From NCBI RefSeq assembly GCF_030009775.1, contig NZ_JASCTH010000010.1:87006-151005 (forward strand): a stretch of 64,000 nucleotides of DNA, written 5' to 3'. Of this stretch, positions 1 to 8,349 are shown one piece after another. Source of the stretch: Actinoplanes sandaracinus (lineage in GTDB: Bacteria > Actinomycetota > Actinomycetes > Mycobacteriales > Micromonosporaceae). Under the pieces are notes generated by a model that did not search any database, was not told the origin of the DNA, and saw nothing but the letters and a program-made list of their open reading frames with translations. Numbering within the stretch: the first letter of the stretch is position 1; each line of letters opens with the position of its first letter. Made by a program: the position numbers and the translations under genes.

Positions 1-1
1 G

Positions 2-460
2 TACTTCCGGCCGGGCCCGGCCGACGGCGCCTACCCGGTGCACGAGGCCCTGGAGGCGCGGTTCGGGCTGCCGACCTGCTGGGACCAATGGTTCCCCGAG
101 GTCGCCCGTCTGTACGCGCTCGGTGGCGCCGACATCCTCGTCTATCCGACGGCGATCGGCTCGGAGCCCGACCACCCCGATTTCGACACCCAGCCGCTGT
201 GGCAGCAGGTGATCATCGGGAACGCGATCGCGAACGGCCTCTTCATGGTGGTCCCGAACCGCACCGGTGACGAAGGGCTGATCAGCTTCTACGGTTCGTC
301 GTTCATCGCCGACCCGTACGGGCGGGTGCTCGCCCAGGCGCCCCGCGACGCCGAGGCCGTGCTCGTCGCCGACCTCGACCTCGACCAGCGCGGGGACTGG
401 CTGACCCTGTTCCCGTTCCTGCGCACCCGCCGCCCCGACACCTACGGTGGCCTGGCATGA
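2..460 (+). CDS. aguB: N-carbamoylputrescine amidase, 3' part (cut by window edge)
   Basis: This is the C-terminal half (about 152 residues) of a nitrilase-superfamily amidase; the true start lies before base 1 and the frame is open from base 2. The TCWDQWFPE segment carries the catalytic cysteine, and LVYPTAIGSEP follows, a pattern typical of AguB-type N-carbamoylputrescine amidases. Family knowledge: AguB hydrolyses N-carbamoylputrescine to putrescine, CO2 and ammonia in the cytoplasm. The stop overlaps the ATG of aguA by 4 bp (ATGA), so the two genes are translationally coupled and encode consecutive steps. The identity is strong because of both the motif and the neighbour. Confidence 0.9.
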   Translation, partial: YFRPGPADGAYPVHEALEARFGLPTCWDQWFPEVARLYALGGADILVYPTAIGSEPDHPDFDTQPLWQQVIIGNAIANGLFMVVPNRTGDEGLISFYGSSFIADPYGRVLAQAPRDAEAVLVADLDLDQRGDWLTLFPFLRTRRPDTYGGLA

Positions 461-1449
461 CGTGGCGGATGCCCGCGGAGACCGCACCGCACACCTGCAC
501 CTGGATGGCGTGGCCGTCGTCCGGATACGCCGACGGCGACGACGCCCGCGAGGCCTGGGCCGCGGTCGCTCTCACGGTCGCCGAGTTCGAGCCGGTCCGC
601 ATGGTCGTCGACCCGGCCGCGGTCAAGGACGCCCGCGACTGGCTGGGCGGCGCCGTCGAATACTTCGCGGCGCCCCTCGACGACGCCTGGATGCGCGACA
701 TCGGCCCGACCTTCGTCGTCGGCCCGGCCGGTCTCGGCGCCGTCGACTGGGTGTTCAACGGCTGGGGCGGCCAGAGCTGGGCCACCTGGGAGAAGGACGC
801 GAGGATCGCCCGGCAGGTCGCCGAGTGGGCCGGCGCGACCGTCATCGGCTCCGAGATGGTCAACGAGGGCGGCGGCATCCACGTCGACGGCCACGGCGCC
901 GTGCTGGTCACCGAGACGGTGCAGCTCGACCCGGGCCGCAATCCGGGCTGGACCAGAGCGCGGGTGGAGGGTGAGCTGCGCCGCACCCTCGGCGTCCGCG
1001 AGGTGGTGTGGCTGCCGCGCGGCCTGACCCGCGACTACGGCGAGTTCGGCACCCGCGGCCACGTCGACATCGTCGCGACGCTGACCGCCCCGGAGACCGT
1101 GCTGTTGCACGTCCAGCCGGATCCCCGGCACCCGGATCACGCGGTCACGGCGCAGATCAGGGACGCCCTGCCCGCGAACTGGACGGTCGTCGACCTGCCC
1201 GGGCCGGAGGGACTGGTGGACGAGCGCGGGCCAGTTGATCACTCGTACGTCAATCACCTAGTGTGCAACGCCGGTGTCGTCGCCTGCACGTTCGACGATC
1301 CCCGCGACGCCGCAGCGCTGGACGTCCTGGCCGCCGCCTACCCCGGCCGCCGGGTGATCGGCGTCGACGCCCGGGCGATCTTCGCCCGTGGTGGCGGCAT
1401 CCACTGCATCACCCAGCAGGAACCCGCTATACCTGGAGGACTTTCGTGA
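457..1449 (+). CDS. aguA: agmatine deiminase
   Basis: This is a 330-residue protein of the peptidyl-arginine-deiminase-like (PAD_porph) family. Motifs in order are MRDIGPTFVV, FNGWGGQ, NEGGGIHVDG, TRGHVDI and, near the C terminus, GGGIHCITQQEP, which holds the nucleophilic cysteine. It is expected to convert agmatine to N-carbamoylputrescine plus ammonia in the cytoplasm. Its ATG overlaps the aguB stop and its TGA overlaps the GTG of the next gene, so three genes form one tightly coupled unit that turns agmatine into putrescine and oxidises it further. Length and motifs match full-length family members; nothing appears truncated. Confidence 0.93.
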   Translation: MTWRMPAETAPHTCTWMAWPSSGYADGDDAREAWAAVALTVAEFEPVRMVVDPAAVKDARDWLGGAVEYFAAPLDDAWMRDIGPTFVVGPAGLGAVDWVFNGWGGQSWATWEKDARIARQVAEWAGATVIGSEMVNEGGGIHVDGHGAVLVTETVQLDPGRNPGWTRARVEGELRRTLGVREVVWLPRGLTRDYGEFGTRGHVDIVATLTAPETVLLHVQPDPRHPDHAVTAQIRDALPANWTVVDLPGPEGLVDERGPVDHSYVNHLVCNAGVVACTFDDPRDAAALDVLAAAYPGRRVIGVDARAIFARGGGIHCITQQEPAIPGGLS

Positions 1450-2798
1450 CCGACTTCGACGTGGTGGTGGTCGGCGCCGGCGTCACCGGGCTGACCGCTG
1501 CCACCCGCCTGCACGCGGCGGGCCGCACGGTGATGGTCATCGAGGCCCGTGACCGGGTCGGTGGCCGCCTGCTGACCGAGGACGTCGAGGGTGTCCGCCT
1601 CGAGGTCGGCGGCCAGTGGGTCTCCCCGGACCAGACCGCCCTGCTGGCCCTGATCGACGACCTGGGCCTGGAGATGTACCCCCGCTACCGGGCCGGTGAC
1701 TCGGTGTACATCGGCGCCGACGGGGTGCGCCGCACCTTCTCCGGCGAGCACTTCCCGGTCTCCGCGGCCACCACCGCCGAGATGGAGCGCCTCACCAAGG
1801 AGCTCGACGGTCTCGCCGCCCAGATGGACCCGCTGGAACCGTGGAACCATCCGGACGCCGAGGCCCTGGACCGGATCTCGTTCGCCGCCTGGCTCGCCGA
1901 GCAGACCGACGACGCCGAGGCCCGCGACAACATCGGCCTCTACATCGGCCCGGCCATGCTCACGAAGCCCGCGCACTCGTTCTCCGCCCTGTCGGCGGTG
2001 TTGATGGCGGCCAGCGCCGGCGGGTTCAGCCATCTCGTCGACGCCGACTTCATCCTGGACCGCCGGGTCGTCGGCGGGCTCCAGCGGGTGCCGATCAGCC
2101 TCGCCGGCCGTCTGCCCGAGGGCACGGTTCGGCTCGGCGAAGCGGTCACGAAGGTCGAGTGGTCCTCCGAAGGCGGCACGGTCCACACCGACCAGGGCAG
2201 TTACCGTGGCCGCAACGTCGTGATGGCCGTGCCGCCGACCCTGGTCAGCCGGGTGCAGTACGTCCCGGCGCTGCCGCCGGTGCAGGCGCAGATGCGTCAG
2301 CACATCTCGTTCGGCCTGGTGATCAAGCTGCACATCACCTACGACACCCCGTTCTGGCGCGACCTCGGCCTGTCCGGGACGGCGTTCAGCCCGTACGCGC
2401 TGGTCCATGAGGCCTACGACAACACCAACGAGGACGTCGAGGGCGAGACCCGCGGCACGCTCGTCGGGTTCGTCTCCGACGTCAAGGCCGACCGCATCCT
2501 GGCCCTCTCCCCGGAGGCGCGCCGCGAGCAGGTTTTGGAGTCGCTCGCCGGCTACTACGGCGAGCAGGCCCGGCACCCGGTGCACTACTACGAGAGCCCG
2601 TGGGTGGCCGACGAGTGGACCGTCGGCGCCTTCGGCACCAGCTTCGACATCGGCTCGCTCACCCGTTACGGCCGCCACCTGCGCGCCGACGTCGGCCCGC
2701 TGGCCTTCGCCAGCAGCGACATCGCAGGCCTCGGCTTCCAGCACGTCGACGGCGCCATCCGGATGGGCGAGGCGGTCGCCGCCCGCCTCCTCGCTTGA
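1446..2798 (+). CDS. FAD-dependent amine oxidase, probably putrescine oxidase
   Basis: The GTG start overlaps the aguA stop (GTGA) and is preceded by GGAGG at 1435-1439, which rules out longer upstream starts. The 450-residue product opens with an FAD Rossmann motif VVVVGAGVTGLTAATRL, followed by EARDRVGGR and GGQWVSPDQ. It ends with the canonical C-terminal FAD segment FASSDIAGLGFQHVDGAIRM. This is the monoamine-oxidase fold in normal domain order. The preceding genes make putrescine, so oxidation of putrescine to 4-aminobutanal with H2O2 release is the most economical role. Substrate choice is inferred from context; another polyamine or tyramine-like amine cannot be excluded. Confidence 0.85.
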   Translation: MTDFDVVVVGAGVTGLTAATRLHAAGRTVMVIEARDRVGGRLLTEDVEGVRLEVGGQWVSPDQTALLALIDDLGLEMYPRYRAGDSVYIGADGVRRTFSGEHFPVSAATTAEMERLTKELDGLAAQMDPLEPWNHPDAEALDRISFAAWLAEQTDDAEARDNIGLYIGPAMLTKPAHSFSALSAVLMAASAGGFSHLVDADFILDRRVVGGLQRVPISLAGRLPEGTVRLGEAVTKVEWSSEGGTVHTDQGSYRGRNVVMAVPPTLVSRVQYVPALPPVQAQMRQHISFGLVIKLHITYDTPFWRDLGLSGTAFSPYALVHEAYDNTNEDVEGETRGTLVGFVSDVKADRILALSPEARREQVLESLAGYYGEQARHPVHYYESPWVADEWTVGAFGTSFDIGSLTRYGRHLRADVGPLAFASSDIAGLGFQHVDGAIRMGEAVAARLLA

Positions 2799-2846
2799 GA
2801 ACACCACGGTGGTACGGCTGGTAGGAGCACCGCGCGTCGCGGCGGT

Positions 2847-4316
2847 TCAGCCGTGATGATGCCCGGCCCGGATGGTGCGGGGGACCAGGTTCTCGGTGCC
2901 GGGTTCGACGATCACGAACTGGCCCATCATGCCCTTGTCCTCGTGCCGTAGCAGGTGGCAGTGGTACATGTACGGCGTCAGCGGGTCGACGAAGCCGCCG
3001 AACCGGACGAGCAGGCGGGCCTTCGCCTCCTTGGGGAGGAAGACGGTGTCCTTGGGCCCGGCCTGGTAGGCGGGCGGCGGGGCGCCGTTGATCTCCAGGA
3101 TCCGGAACGCGACCTCGTGGATGTGGAAGTTGTGGGCGTACGTCGTGTTGTCGATCTCCCAGATCTCGGTGGCGCCCGCCGGAACGACCTCGTCGATCCG
3201 GGTCATGTCCATGTCGTGACCGTTGATCTCCGACCCGGAGAGCGAGAACCGCCGGACCCGGGCCCCGGCCGGCGGTGTCTCCGGCCCGGGTCCGCTGAGC
3301 GTGGCGGGCAGCCCGGGTGAGGCCTTGAGCGCGGCCGCAGCCACGATCTTCAGCAGCTGGAAGTCGTCCTCCTCGATGTCGTTGGCGGTCTTGCGGGGCT
3401 CGCCGCGGCTGTCCATGACGACGGTCTCGCCGGGGGAGAAGCGGACCACGATCTCCACCCGCTCCCCGGGGCTGATCTTGACCCGGTCCACCCGGACCGG
3501 GCGCTCCAGCAGCCCCGCGTCGCCACCGATGACCTCGAAGGCGCGGCCGTCGGCGAACCCGATCCGGTAGACGCGGGCGTTCGACGCGTTGAGCAGCCGG
3601 AACCGCACCGCCTCGGTGGTGACGTCGACGAACGGGTCATAGGTGCCGTTGACCAGGATCGTCGGTCCCAGCAGCCCGAACGTGCCCCGGTCGACTCCGC
3701 TGGTCTCCAGTTCGCCGGCATCGTCGATCTCCTTGTCCTGGACGATCAACGGCAGGTCGTCGACGCCGTACTCGTCCGGCAGCGGCGGGCCGTCCGGGTC
3801 GTCGATGAGGAAAAGGCCGGCCAGGCCCCGGTAGACGTGCATCGCGGTCTTCTCATGCAGGTGCGGGTGGAACCAGGAGGTGGCGGCGGGCTGATCGACG
3901 GTCCACTCCGGGGTCCAGGTGGCGCCCGGTTCGATCATCTGGTGCGGGCCGCCGTCCATCCGGGCGGGCAGCCGCATGCCGTGCCAGTGCAGGGTGGTCG
4001 TCTCCGGAAGACTGTTGGTGACGGCCATCCGGACCTTGTCGCCGCGAGAGGCCCGGACCGTCGGCCCCAGATAGGCGCCGTTGACACCCCACGTGTTCTC
4101 GGTGATCCGCCCGGGAAGAAATTCCGACCGGCCGGCCCGCAGATCGAGGGAGAACCGTTTCGCGCCGTCCGCGTCGATCACCGGTTCGGCCGGCGGAGGA
4201 ATGCGCAGCCGGTTGCTGAAATTCGGGTCGGGCTGCTTTTCGAGGGTGCTGGAGCAGCCGGCGACAATGGACAGGGCGGCCAGAGAAAGAAGACTTCTGC
4301 GTTTCACGAATACCAT
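2847..4316 (-). CDS. multicopper oxidase lipoprotein
   Basis: This is a 489-residue cupredoxin-type multicopper oxidase. The N terminus MVFVKRRSLLSLAALSIVAG followed by C is a lipoprotein signal (lipobox IVAGC), so the enzyme is probably tethered outside the membrane. Copper ligands are visible as HWHG, HPHLHEK, HNFHIHEVAF and the C-terminal HCHLLRHEDKGMMGQF (trinuclear plus type-1 site, with an axial Met). Family members such as CotA, bilirubin oxidase and CueO oxidise phenols, metals or bilirubin with reduction of O2 to water. The gene stands alone, convergent with the amine oxidase and about 100 bp from the response regulator. Substrate is unknown. Confidence 0.9.
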   Translation of the reverse strand: MVFVKRRSLLSLAALSIVAGCSSTLEKQPDPNFSNRLRIPPPAEPVIDADGAKRFSLDLRAGRSEFLPGRITENTWGVNGAYLGPTVRASRGDKVRMAVTNSLPETTTLHWHGMRLPARMDGGPHQMIEPGATWTPEWTVDQPAATSWFHPHLHEKTAMHVYRGLAGLFLIDDPDGPPLPDEYGVDDLPLIVQDKEIDDAGELETSGVDRGTFGLLGPTILVNGTYDPFVDVTTEAVRFRLLNASNARVYRIGFADGRAFEVIGGDAGLLERPVRVDRVKISPGERVEIVVRFSPGETVVMDSRGEPRKTANDIEEDDFQLLKIVAAAALKASPGLPATLSGPGPETPPAGARVRRFSLSGSEINGHDMDMTRIDEVVPAGATEIWEIDNTTYAHNFHIHEVAFRILEINGAPPPAYQAGPKDTVFLPKEAKARLLVRFGGFVDPLTPYMYHCHLLRHEDKGMMGQFVIVEPGTENLVPRTIRAGHHHG

Positions 4317-4418
4317 CGTGACGGTTCTTCACAGTGCACCGTAATCCGTTGTTTCCCTCAACCGGAAATGATTCCCGAGATGTATTCCGGGGCATGGCGT
4401 CTACATCCCGGGATGTAG

Positions 4419-5081
4419 TCAGGGCAGCCAGCCGGGCAGGGCGCGGCCGGACTCGTAGGCCCAGACGACCAGCTGCGCGCGGTCCCGCAGGCCCAGTTTC
4501 GCGAGGATCCGGCTGACATGAGTCTTCGTGGTCGCATAGCTGATCACCAGCCGGGCGGCGATCTCCTCGTTGGACAGGCCGGCCGCGACCAGGTCCAGGA
4601 TCTCGGTCTCGCGGGCGGTCAGGGCCGCCAGCTCGGGGGCGGGCGGCGGTTTGAGGCGGGCGGCCATCTCGGCGATCAGGCGGCGGGTCACCGACGGGGC
4701 GAGCAGCGCGTCACCGCGGGCCACCACCCGTACGGCGTGGATCAGCTCGGCCGGTTCGATGTCCTTGAGCAGGAAACCGCTGGCCCCGGCCCGGATGGCG
4801 CCGTAGACGTACTCGTCGGACTCGAACGTCGTCAGGATGACCACCTTGACGTCGCCGAGGGTCGTGTCGCCGCAGATCTCCCGGGTGGCGGCCAGCCCAT
4901 CGGCGACCGGCATGCGGATGTCCATCAGCAGCACGTCTGGTCTGACCTCGCGGGCCAGCCGGACCGCCTGCTCGCCGTCGGCGGCCTCGCCGGCGACGGT
5001 CATGTCCGGTTCGCCGGACAGGATGGCGCGGAAGCCCGCGCGTACCAGCGCCTGATCGTCGGCCAGGGCGAGGGTGATCAT
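4419..5081 (-). CDS. NarL/FixJ-family response regulator
   Basis: The 220-residue protein begins MITLALADDQALVRAGFRAI, with its ATG overlapping the stop of the upstream kinase by 4 bp. It has a receiver domain (acidic DDQ pocket, phospho-acceptor Asp in LLMDIRMP, Lys in GFLLKDIEP) and a C-terminal LuxR-type helix-turn-helix (LTARETEILDLVAAGLSNEE). It is the DNA-binding output of the adjacent sensor kinase. The target is unknown; the neighbouring multicopper oxidase gene on the same strand is a possible one, but this is only proximity. Confidence 0.93.
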   Translation of the reverse strand: MITLALADDQALVRAGFRAILSGEPDMTVAGEAADGEQAVRLAREVRPDVLLMDIRMPVADGLAATREICGDTTLGDVKVVILTTFESDEYVYGAIRAGASGFLLKDIEPAELIHAVRVVARGDALLAPSVTRRLIAEMAARLKPPPAPELAALTARETEILDLVAAGLSNEEIAARLVISYATTKTHVSRILAKLGLRDRAQLVVWAYESGRALPGWLP

Positions 5082-6199
5082 CGGGTCCCGTTCTCGTCGG
5101 TGGTGACGGCCAGTGGCAGACCGGCATGGACGCGGAATCCGCCGCCCGGCCGCGGCCCGGCCTGAAGGGTGCCGCCGACCGAGGCGGCGCGTTCGGCCAT
5201 CCCGCGCAGACCGCTGCCGGGTACGGGCGCCGGCACCTCGTCGCCGTCGTTCTCGACGGTGACGAGGACCCGGTCGCCGCACCGCCGGATGCCGACGTCG
5301 GCACGGGTCGCGGCCCCGTGCCGGACCGCGTTGGTGAGCGCCTCCTGCACGATCCGGTAGGCGGCCCGCTGCACCTCGGCCGGAATTGCCGGCGGCGGCA
5401 CGTCGACCGTGGGCCGGACCGTCAGCCCGGCCGCCGACGTGCGGCCGAACAGCTCGGGCAGCGCGGACAGATCCGGCTGGACGGGCTCGCGGAGCACACC
5501 CAGCACCTCACGCATCTCCCGCAGCGCGTCCTTGCTGGCGGTGCGGATCGCCCGCAGCGCCTCGAACGCGCTGTCCGGTTCGCGGGTGTGCAGGGCGGCC
5601 GCCGCCTGCACGCTGATCAGCGACAGCTGGTGGCCGAGAGCGTCGTGCATCTCCCGGGCGATGCGCAGCCGTTCCTCGGCGGCCCGCCGCAGGGCCTCGC
5701 TCTCACGCGACGCCTCGGCGAGGGCCCGGGACGACTCGGCCAGCGCGGCCCGCTCCTCGGCCTGTGTGGTCTGCCGGGCCCGGCCGCGGGCGAACTCGCC
5801 GAGCACCACCGGCAGCGCCAGGACGGGGGCGACGCCGATCACGGTCGGCCACGGCTCACCGCTGGTGGCGGCGACGAGCACGAGCAGGATTGCGGTGGCC
5901 CCGGCCGACCAGGCCGGGCCACGCCTGCGGCCGACCGTGTAGAGGGCGACGGCCAGGTTCAGAACGATCGCCGTGTCGGGGAAGCCGGCGGGGTAGTAGG
6001 CCACCGTGGTGGCGCTGGTGATCGCCAGGACGGTGAGCGGGAACCGCTGCCGCCCGAGCAGGGCCGCCGACGAGAGCACGAGCAGCGCCCAGCCGAGTGG
6101 CATCATCGGCCGGTCGGCGCCGCCGGTGTCGAGCCCGGCGGTGACGGCGTTGAGGGCGAGCACTCCGACCGCCAGGGCCGCGTCCCCCCGGATGCGCAT
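5078..6199 (-). CDS. DesK/NarX-type sensor histidine kinase
   Basis: This is a 373-residue membrane histidine kinase starting at MRIRGDAALAVGVLALNAVT; an upstream in-frame extension lacks a plausible signal and would overlap the divergent regulator. Several hydrophobic helices fill residues 1-130. A coiled segment rich in Ala/Glu/Arg leads to the HisKA_3 phospho-acceptor RIAREMHDALGHQL, then a HATPase_c domain with GSGLRGMAERA. It is translationally coupled to the response regulator downstream. There is no large extracellular domain, so it probably senses the membrane or a membrane-bound partner. The ligand is unknown. Confidence 0.92.
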   Translation of the reverse strand: MRIRGDAALAVGVLALNAVTAGLDTGGADRPMMPLGWALLVLSSAALLGRQRFPLTVLAITSATTVAYYPAGFPDTAIVLNLAVALYTVGRRRGPAWSAGATAILLVLVAATSGEPWPTVIGVAPVLALPVVLGEFARGRARQTTQAEERAALAESSRALAEASRESEALRRAAEERLRIAREMHDALGHQLSLISVQAAAALHTREPDSAFEALRAIRTASKDALREMREVLGVLREPVQPDLSALPELFGRTSAAGLTVRPTVDVPPPAIPAEVQRAAYRIVQEALTNAVRHGAATRADVGIRRCGDRVLVTVENDGDEVPAPVPGSGLRGMAERAASVGGTLQAGPRPGGGFRVHAGLPLAVTTDENGTR

Positions 6200-6275
6200 G
6201 CCCCACTCTAGAACCTGAGCGATCGCGCGGGCCGGGGCGCTCCTCGCCTGCCGCGCTCCGGCAGAATGACCGCCC

Positions 6276-6905
6276 ATGAGCGACACCAAGCAGCGCCTGC
6301 TCGACGGAGCCCTCGCCGCGTTGCGGGAGCACGGTGTCACCGGCGTCTCGGCACGGACCATCGCGGCCGCGGCCGGGGTCAATCAGGCGCTGGTCTTCTA
6401 CCACTACGGGTCCGTCGACGAGCTGCTCGGCGCGGCCTGCATGGCGACGACCCGACGGCGGGTGGCCGCCTACGCGGACCGGTTCGCCGCCGTCGGTTCG
6501 CTGCGCGAACTGCTCCAGGTCGGCCGCGAGCTGCACGCCTCCGAACGGGAACAGGGCAACGTGTCGGTGCTCGCGCAACTGCTCGCGGCCGCGCAGAGCG
6601 GCGACCGCCTGGCCGCGCCGACCGCGGCGGCTCTGGAGCTGTGGACCGAGGAGATCGAGGCGGTGCTGCGCCGGCTGATGGAGTCCTCGCCGGTGGCCGA
6701 GGTCGCCGACCTTCCCGGGCTGGCCCGGGCGGTGTCGGCGGCGTTCGTCGGGCTGGAACTCTACGAGGGCGTCGACCCGGTCGGCGCCGAGCGGGCGATG
6801 GCCGCGCTCGACCAGCTCGCGGTGCTGGTCGAGGTGGTCGACGAGCTGGGGCCGCTGGCACGGCGGGCGCTGCGCTCGAAGATCCGTGGTCGCCGGGATT
6901 CGTGA
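6276..6905 (+). CDS. TetR-family transcriptional regulator
   Basis: This is a 209-residue protein with an N-terminal TetR helix-turn-helix (residues about 5-50: GVTGVSARTIAAAAGVNQAL, then FYHYGSVDELLGAA). The remainder is a helical ligand-binding domain without an obvious specificity motif. It is divergent from the sensor kinase, with about 76 bp between starts. Downstream lies a small uncharacterised gene on the same strand. The target is not evident; autoregulation from the shared intergenic region is usual for the family but no clear palindrome was seen there. Confidence 0.88.
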   Translation: MSDTKQRLLDGALAALREHGVTGVSARTIAAAAGVNQALVFYHYGSVDELLGAACMATTRRRVAAYADRFAAVGSLRELLQVGRELHASEREQGNVSVLAQLLAAAQSGDRLAAPTAAALELWTEEIEAVLRRLMESSPVAEVADLPGLARAVSAAFVGLELYEGVDPVGAERAMAALDQLAVLVEVVDELGPLARRALRSKIRGRRDS

Positions 6906-6960
6906 TCACCGGAACGGGTGATGACGGGAACTGATCACCACCCACCAGCGACCATGGAGT

Positions 6961-7281
6961 GTGTCTCTTCCTGATTTGGCCACATATGTTCCGCATCGAT
7001 CGATGCCCGACGCGGAGTTCGAGGGCGTCGCCGTGCCCGGTCTGCGCGCCGACTTCTACCGACGTCCCGACGGTGATCGCATCGCCTCCGTCGGCCGGTA
7101 CTCCTATCAGGGCCGCACCGTGCTGATGGCCTGGGGTTACGTCGACGAGGAGCACTGCCGCCAGCACGCCATCCACGACCCGCGGGCCGGGTGGCACGCG
7201 GTGGTGGACGGCTGCCCCGACGTCCGGCTCGCCGGCGGTTTCGAGGTGCGGACCCCGGACGGGCGGTGGCTACGCGCCTGA
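6961..7281 (+). CDS. small hypothetical protein
   Basis: This is a possible protein of 106 residues from GTG 6961, or 92 residues from ATG 7003 (MPDAEFEGVAVPGLRADFYR). It is soluble, with a compositionally normal core (VGRYSYQGRTVLMAWGYVDE, HAIHDPRAGWHAVVDG). It contains one Cys-Arg-Gln-His-Ala-Ile stretch but no recognised domain. The GGAG at 6956-6959 lies too close to the GTG to decide the start. It follows the TetR gene by 55 bp on the same strand and its 3' end overlaps the converging CorC-like gene by 12 bp. I do not recognise its family. Confidence 0.5.
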   Translation: MSLPDLATYVPHRSMPDAEFEGVAVPGLRADFYRRPDGDRIASVGRYSYQGRTVLMAWGYVDEEHCRQHAIHDPRAGWHAVVDGCPDVRLAGGFEVRTPDGRWLRA

Positions 7282-8349
7282 CCGGGATTTGCGGCCGGCC
7301 CGGCGGGCCGCGTCGATCACCGGGTCGGTCTCGTCGTCGAACTGGCCGATCACCTGCTCCAGCAGGTCCTCCAGCGCGACCAGGCCGACCACCGCGCCCG
7401 CCTCGGTGACCAGCGCGACCTGGTTGCGCCGCTGCCGCATGGCCGCGATCGCGTCCAGCCCACTGGTCGCCGCCGGCAGCCGCAGCGGTGTGGCCATCAA
7501 CCCTCCGGCGGTGGCGTCCGAGCCGGCGTCGACCGCCTTGGCCGCCTCCCGCACGTGCACGATCCCCGCGATCGTCCCCTCGGTGTCCGTGACCGCCAAC
7601 CGGGACCGCCCCGACTCGATGCTGCGCAACTCCACGTCACGCGGCGCGGCGTCGGAGGGCACCGCGACGATCCGTGCGGTCGGGGTCATCACGTCGCGGA
7701 CCGTCGTGGACTCCACCGCGAGCATCGCGGTCAGCAGTTCGTGCTCCGCGTCCGGGAGCGTCCCGTGCTCCTTCGACGTCTCCAGCAGCATCCGCAGTTG
7801 CTCGGCGCTGTGCACTTGGGCCAGCTCGTCCTGGGGCGTCACCTTGACCAGGCGCAGGCTGGCGTTGGCCAGCCCGTTCAGCGCCATCAGCACCGGGCGC
7901 AGCACCGTGGTGAACCCGACGAACGGGATCGCCAGCAGCGTCGCCGACTTCTCCGGGTGACTGATCGCCCACGACTTCGGGGCCATCTCACCGACCACCA
8001 CGTGCAGGAACCCCACCAGGGCGACGGACAGTACGAACGCCACCACGTACGCGGCGTCCTCCGGCAGCCCGGTCGTGGTGAACACCGGCTTCAGCAGGCG
8101 CGCGACCGTCGGCTTGGCCAGAGCGCCCAGCCCGAGCGTGCACAGAGTGATGCCGAGCTGCGCGCCGGCCAGCATCAACGACAGCCGCCGGGTGCCGGCC
8201 AGCGCGGCCCGAGCGCCACGGGACCCCTCCGTGGCGGCCGTCTCCAGCCGGTGCCGTTTCGCCGCGACCAGCGCGAACTCGGCAGCCACGAAGAACCCGT
8301 TGAGCGCCAGCAGCACCAGCGAGACCAGCAGGGCGGGGATGGTGCTCAT
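7270..8349 (-). CDS. CNNM/CBS-domain membrane protein (HlyC/CorC family)
   Basis: This is a 359-residue protein starting MSTIPALLVSLVLLALNGFF; its ATG overlaps the stop of the upstream paralogue by 4 bp. Residues 1-190 form the CNNM (DUF21) membrane domain with the motif FFVAAEFALVAAKRHRL and GEMAPKSWAI. Two CBS repeats follow (VRDVMTPTARIVAVPSD; RNQVALVTEAGAVVGLVALE). The C-terminal CorC_HlyC domain found in its partner is absent. Family knowledge links CNNM proteins to Mg2+ or other divalent-cation handling. Paired unequal CNNM genes are common in actinobacteria, which suggests a heterodimer (inference). Confidence 0.9.
   Translation of the reverse strand: MSTIPALLVSLVLLALNGFFVAAEFALVAAKRHRLETAATEGSRGARAALAGTRRLSLMLAGAQLGITLCTLGLGALAKPTVARLLKPVFTTTGLPEDAAYVVAFVLSVALVGFLHVVVGEMAPKSWAISHPEKSATLLAIPFVGFTTVLRPVLMALNGLANASLRLVKVTPQDELAQVHSAEQLRMLLETSKEHGTLPDAEHELLTAMLAVESTTVRDVMTPTARIVAVPSDAAPRDVELRSIESGRSRLAVTDTEGTIAGIVHVREAAKAVDAGSDATAGGLMATPLRLPAATSGLDAIAAMRQRRNQVALVTEAGAVVGLVALEDLLEQVIGQFDDETDPVIDAARRAGRKSRSGA

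Noticed and set aside
38..460. GTG at 38 as the start of a complete amidase
   Set aside because: The reading frame is open to the window edge and family members need about 130 more N-terminal residues; the gene is simply cut.
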